Assembly: GCA_016710325.1 (NCBI GenBank)
Contig: JADJXK010000001.1
Coordinates: forward strand, 1,798,001 to 1,862,000
Source of the DNA: Candidatus Leptofilum proximum
GTDB lineage: Bacteria > Chloroflexota > Anaerolineae > Promineifilales > Promineifilaceae
DNA: 64,000 bases
Direction: 5' to 3'
Shown here piece after piece: positions 63,492-64,000 of this stretch. How positions within the stretch are numbered: the first letter of the stretch is position 1; each line of letters starts with the position of its first letter. The notes under the pieces were generated by a model. That model saw only the letters and a list, made by a program, of their open reading frames with translations. It did no database searches and was not told where the DNA came from. The translations under genes and the position numbers were made by a program.

Positions 63492-64000
63492 ATGAATCGA
63501 TCCAGCGCTGTTCAAGCAGGTGAAGGTAGGGAAACTGCCGTATCTAGCACCTCCTATGCCTGGGTCATCCTCTTTGCTGTCTTCATCGCCAGCGTGGCCG
63601 CCTCGCTGAACCAGAACAAGGTGCCACCCCTCATGCCCGTGCTCATGCAGGGGTTTAACATTACCTTGAGTCAGGCTGGGCTGCTCATGTCGGTGTTTAG
63701 CATCACCGGCTTTGTGCTGGCCTTGCCAACCGGGTTCATCATCCAGCGTTTTGGACCCAAAACCACCGGGCTGATTGCCCTGGCCAGTCTGGTGATTGGC
63801 GCGGGATTAGGCGCTGTCTCCGGCAGTATGAGCCTGCTGCTGGCCAGCCGTATCATCGAAGGTGTGGGCATGGGGCTGATTGCCGTAGTGGCCCCGGCCT
63901 TGATTGTCCTCTGGTTCCCTCGGGAAAAGCAAGGCAGCCCGATGGGCATTTGGGCGACCTGGGTGCCATTGGGCAGCATTCTGATGCTCTTGTTGGCACC
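63492..64000 (+). CDS. MFS transporter, N-terminal part
   Basis: The frame starts at ATG 63492 and is open at the window end, so only about 170 residues are seen. It has six hydrophobic segments: WVILFAVFIASVAASLN, AGLLMSVFSITGFVLALPTG, LIALASLVIGAGLGAVSG, GMGLIAVVAPALIVLWF and others. The signature GFIIQRFGPKTTG between the second and third helix is the MFS loop pattern. Sequence such as NQNKVPPLMPVLMQGFNITL resembles carriers of organic anions such as oxalate-formate or cyanate-type families. It may import the methylated substrate handled by the upstream operon, although a terminator lies between them. Confidence 0.85.
   Translation, partial: MNRSSAVQAGEGRETAVSSTSYAWVILFAVFIASVAASLNQNKVPPLMPVLMQGFNITLSQAGLLMSVFSITGFVLALPTGFIIQRFGPKTTGLIALASLVIGAGLGAVSGSMSLLLASRIIEGVGMGLIAVVAPALIVLWFPREKQGSPMGIWATWVPLGSILMLLLA

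Noticed and set aside
1..64000. CRISPR arrays, tRNA or rRNA genes
   Set aside because: No regularly spaced identical repeats and no tRNA-like TTCGA arms with acceptor pairing were found on reading; a covariance search was not possible here.

Overview
The window looks like a chromosomal segment of a filamentous or anaerobic-to-facultative Chloroflexota (Anaerolineae or Caldilineae type). The grounds are Thr/Pro-rich surface linkers, a very large Reg_prop propeller protein, tandem DUF3105 proteins, DUF3592, a group 3b-type NiFe hydrogenase and corrinoid methyltransferase genes next to a cytochrome P450. The taxonomic call is an inference; no rRNA or tRNA gene was seen.

Layout. 1-1.5 kb: nested insertion-sequence remnants (IS701-like over a frameshifted IS630-like gene). 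1.5-9.7 kb: frameshifted P450 with a Rex-type palindrome upstream, a ThuA-like lipoprotein, an autoregulated ribbon-helix-helix (RHH) gene, a double-GNAT protein, and an APC permease coupled to an ALDH7-type dehydrogenase. 9.9-21.2 kb: Thr/Pro-rich protein coupled to a sensor kinase, RCK potassium channel, paaG/paaH-type beta-oxidation pair, MscS channel, rhodanese lipoprotein, ICMT-like methyltransferase, N-formylglutamate amidohydrolase, Mrp ATPase and an esterase. 21.7-31.2 kb: atypical LuxR-type regulator, then a copper island (csoR with its operator, copZ, copA, two DUF3105 proteins, YtkA-like protein, His/Asp-rich lipoprotein, CopC-CopD-cytochrome c fusion). 31.2-44.1 kb: DUF4160/DUF2442 pair, 1237-residue propeller protein, PQQ-type dehydrogenase, PPK2, small VOC and DinB-ankyrin genes, M50-TPR protein. 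44.1-48.8 kb: hydBGDA hydrogenase and its maturation protease behind two Rex-type sites. 48.9-56 kb: thioesterase, phosphoesterase, oxidoreductase, secreted hydrolase, MarR and OmpR/histidine kinase regulators. 56.1-64 kb: corrinoid methyl-transfer island (GntR, two corrinoid proteins, DUF1638, corrinoid activator, methyl-H4folate methyltransferase, UroD-type methyltransferase) running into an MFS transporter cut by the window end.

The strongest unexplained signal is sequence-wide. The palindrome ACGGCCGT occurs about 118 times by my manual count, roughly every 540 bp, in all reading frames, on genes of both strands and between genes. It is absent from the insertion-sequence remnants. This resembles the HIP1 palindrome of cyanobacteria in behaviour but has a different sequence. 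A second layer consists of intergenic hairpins built from tandem short words (several families, about 20 sites). One of these families has invaded the coding sequence of the copper ATPase.

Genes appear to work in modules: copper sensing and export with periplasmic copper handling; NAD(P)-linked hydrogen turnover under probable redox control; demethylation of an unknown methylated substrate to methyl-tetrahydrofolate with its own regulator and importer.
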